A stretch of DNA of 45,414 bases from Bacillus wiedmannii (GTDB lineage: Bacteria; Bacillota; Bacilli; Bacillales; Bacillaceae_G). Below the pieces are notes generated by a model. It did not search any database and was not told where the DNA came from. It saw nothing but the letters and a program-made list of their open reading frames with translations. Location: contig NZ_LOBC01000031.1 in NCBI RefSeq assembly GCF_001583695.1, positions 1 through 45,414 on the forward strand. The letters are read 5' to 3'. The position numbers and the translations under genes are program-made. Shown here piece after piece: positions 44,768 to 45,414 of the stretch (the first letter of the stretch is position 1; every line of letters begins with the position of its first letter).

Positions 44768-45414
44768 ATGATGCTGAAAACACCTCGCAAATTAAAAAAG
44801 ATGCTTATATTGCCTTGTATGTGCTCCATTACGTTTTATTTAGGCTCTCAAATAATGACGTATACAGAAGCTGCATTTATTCATGAAACGAAAGTGGAAG
44901 CCGCTCTTTCTACAGCGATTATATTTCCAAAGACAGTTGATACGTTAAAAGAGGAAGCTGAGAAACATAAACAGTTTATTGAGCATCAGTATGGAGAAAT
45001 GAAGGGGAAGTTGGCAGTAACTTCTATAGAAGAAATTGAACAGGCAATTGTAGTGTGGCAACAAGGACGTGAGAAAATTGCTTCTGAGGAGGAAGCGCTG
45101 CAAAATGTATATACTGCAATAGAAACTCCTTATAATCAAATACAAGAAGAATTAAAAGTGAATAAAAGTGAATCGATTCAACAAGTGGCCGTATACGTGA
45201 ATGAAGGTTTTCTCAGTATAAAAGAGAAGCGAGATTATATCGTGAAAGAAGTTAGTTTGCAAGCTATTGATGAACAAATTCAGACTTTACAAAAACTATT
45301 AAAAGATGAAACAGTAAAGAAACAGAATGAAATAGAAGAACAGAAGAAAGTAGAAGAACAGAAGAAAGTAGAAGAACAGAAGAAAGTAGAAGAACAGAAG
45401 AAAGTAGAAGAACA
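44768..45414 (+). CDS. Coiled-coil cell-surface protein of the biofilm locus (DUF4047-like), 5' part
   Basis: At least 215 codons, open to the window end. ATG at 44768 (a second directly follows) with GGGAGAG upstream. N-terminus MMLKTPRKLKKMLILPCMCSITFYLGSQ is a signal peptide or anchor; then helical, Glu/Gln/Lys-rich sequence with ALSTAIIFPKTVDTLKEEAEKH, long coiled coils and, from 45334, an EEQKKV hexapeptide repeat. It occupies the place of BC1280-like genes beside tasA/calY in B. cereus; the DUF4047 assignment is from memory. Probably exported. Confidence 0.72.
   Translation, partial: MMLKTPRKLKKMLILPCMCSITFYLGSQIMTYTEAAFIHETKVEAALSTAIIFPKTVDTLKEEAEKHKQFIEHQYGEMKGKLAVTSIEEIEQAIVVWQQGREKIASEEEALQNVYTAIETPYNQIQEELKVNKSESIQQVAVYVNEGFLSIKEKRDYIVKEVSLQAIDEQIQTLQKLLKDETVKKQNEIEEQKKVEEQKKVEEQKKVEEQKKVEE
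45334..45414 (+). repeat. 18-bp tandem repeat (EEQKKV)
   Basis: GAAGAACAGAAGAAAGTA repeated about 4.5 times without visible change to the window end, inside the coiled-coil gene. It is in frame, so copy-number changes keep the reading frame. Confidence 0.93.

Noticed and set aside
45334-45414. Short-period repeats as a CRISPR array
   Set aside because: The units are directly adjacent with no spacers and translate in frame as EEQKKV.

Overview
The window looks like a Bacillus cereus group chromosome (B. cereus, B. thuringiensis or B. anthracis type). The gene content is low-GC Bacillus with strong AGGAGG-type ribosome sites and many TTG/GTG starts. It includes a CotY/ExsY-type exosporium protein, the yjcD-yjcF-yjcG-yjcH neighbourhood, a trpEGDCFBA operon read through two T-box leaders, odhAB, the heterocycloanthracin-type maturation enzymes, and a sipW-TasA/CalY biofilm matrix locus with SinR-like operators. 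No database search was possible, so family names rest on motif reading.

Layout. 1-8 kb: the truncated 5' part of a cotY-like spore gene, a UvrD-type helicase (yjcD), a GNAT/2H-phosphoesterase pair (yjcF-yjcG), an esterase (yjcH), an EamA transporter, a PH-domain membrane protein, a small Ig-fold protein and the Na+/proline symporter putP. 8.2-15.3 kb: one sigma-A-like promoter, two consecutive tRNA-Trp-sensing T-box attenuators, then seven tightly packed trp genes (five junctions overlap or nearly touch). 15.3-24.4 kb: small membrane proteins, a lactate-permease family transporter, a YukJ-like protein, an HExxH membrane protein, two zinc-ribbon membrane proteins (the second TcaA-like with a YARHG C-terminus), a small beta-rich protein, CoA-disulfide reductase and a GNAT.

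24.4-30.6 kb, minus strand: a methyltransferase, then a three-gene azole-peptide maturation operon in transcription order hcaF (leader-binding ThiF-like), hcaD (fused E1-like/YcaO cyclodehydratase ending in a proline-rich tail) and hcaB (SagB-type dehydrogenase with two nitroreductase-like halves). No Cys-rich precursor is visible here, in keeping with the known unlinked arrangement in this group. 30.6-35.7 kb: odhB and odhA, then a long AT-rich upstream region with a cre-like site. 35.7-37.3 kb: an Xre regulator whose promoter lies inside a 15-bp inverted repeat, with two small membrane proteins, followed by two more small envelope proteins.

37.4-40.9 kb is a genetic graveyard. It holds a TPR protein with a divergent, shortened end, prophage gene fragments, an eroded type VII-secreted toxin locus (a WXG-like helper, about 43 residues of toxin C-terminus and an intact immunity gene), the 5' stub of a replication gene, and a tyrosine integrase that is complete except for one in-frame TAA. 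All of this abuts a tRNA-Val(GAC) gene that is the likely attachment site.

41-45.4 kb: a CxxC protein, a small unknown protein, a D-Ala-D-Ala carboxypeptidase, then sipW and a TasA/CalY fibre protein, and the start of a coiled-coil protein with an 18-bp tandem repeat that runs off the window. SinR-like dyads precede both sipW and this last gene, so they are probably one biofilm regulon.
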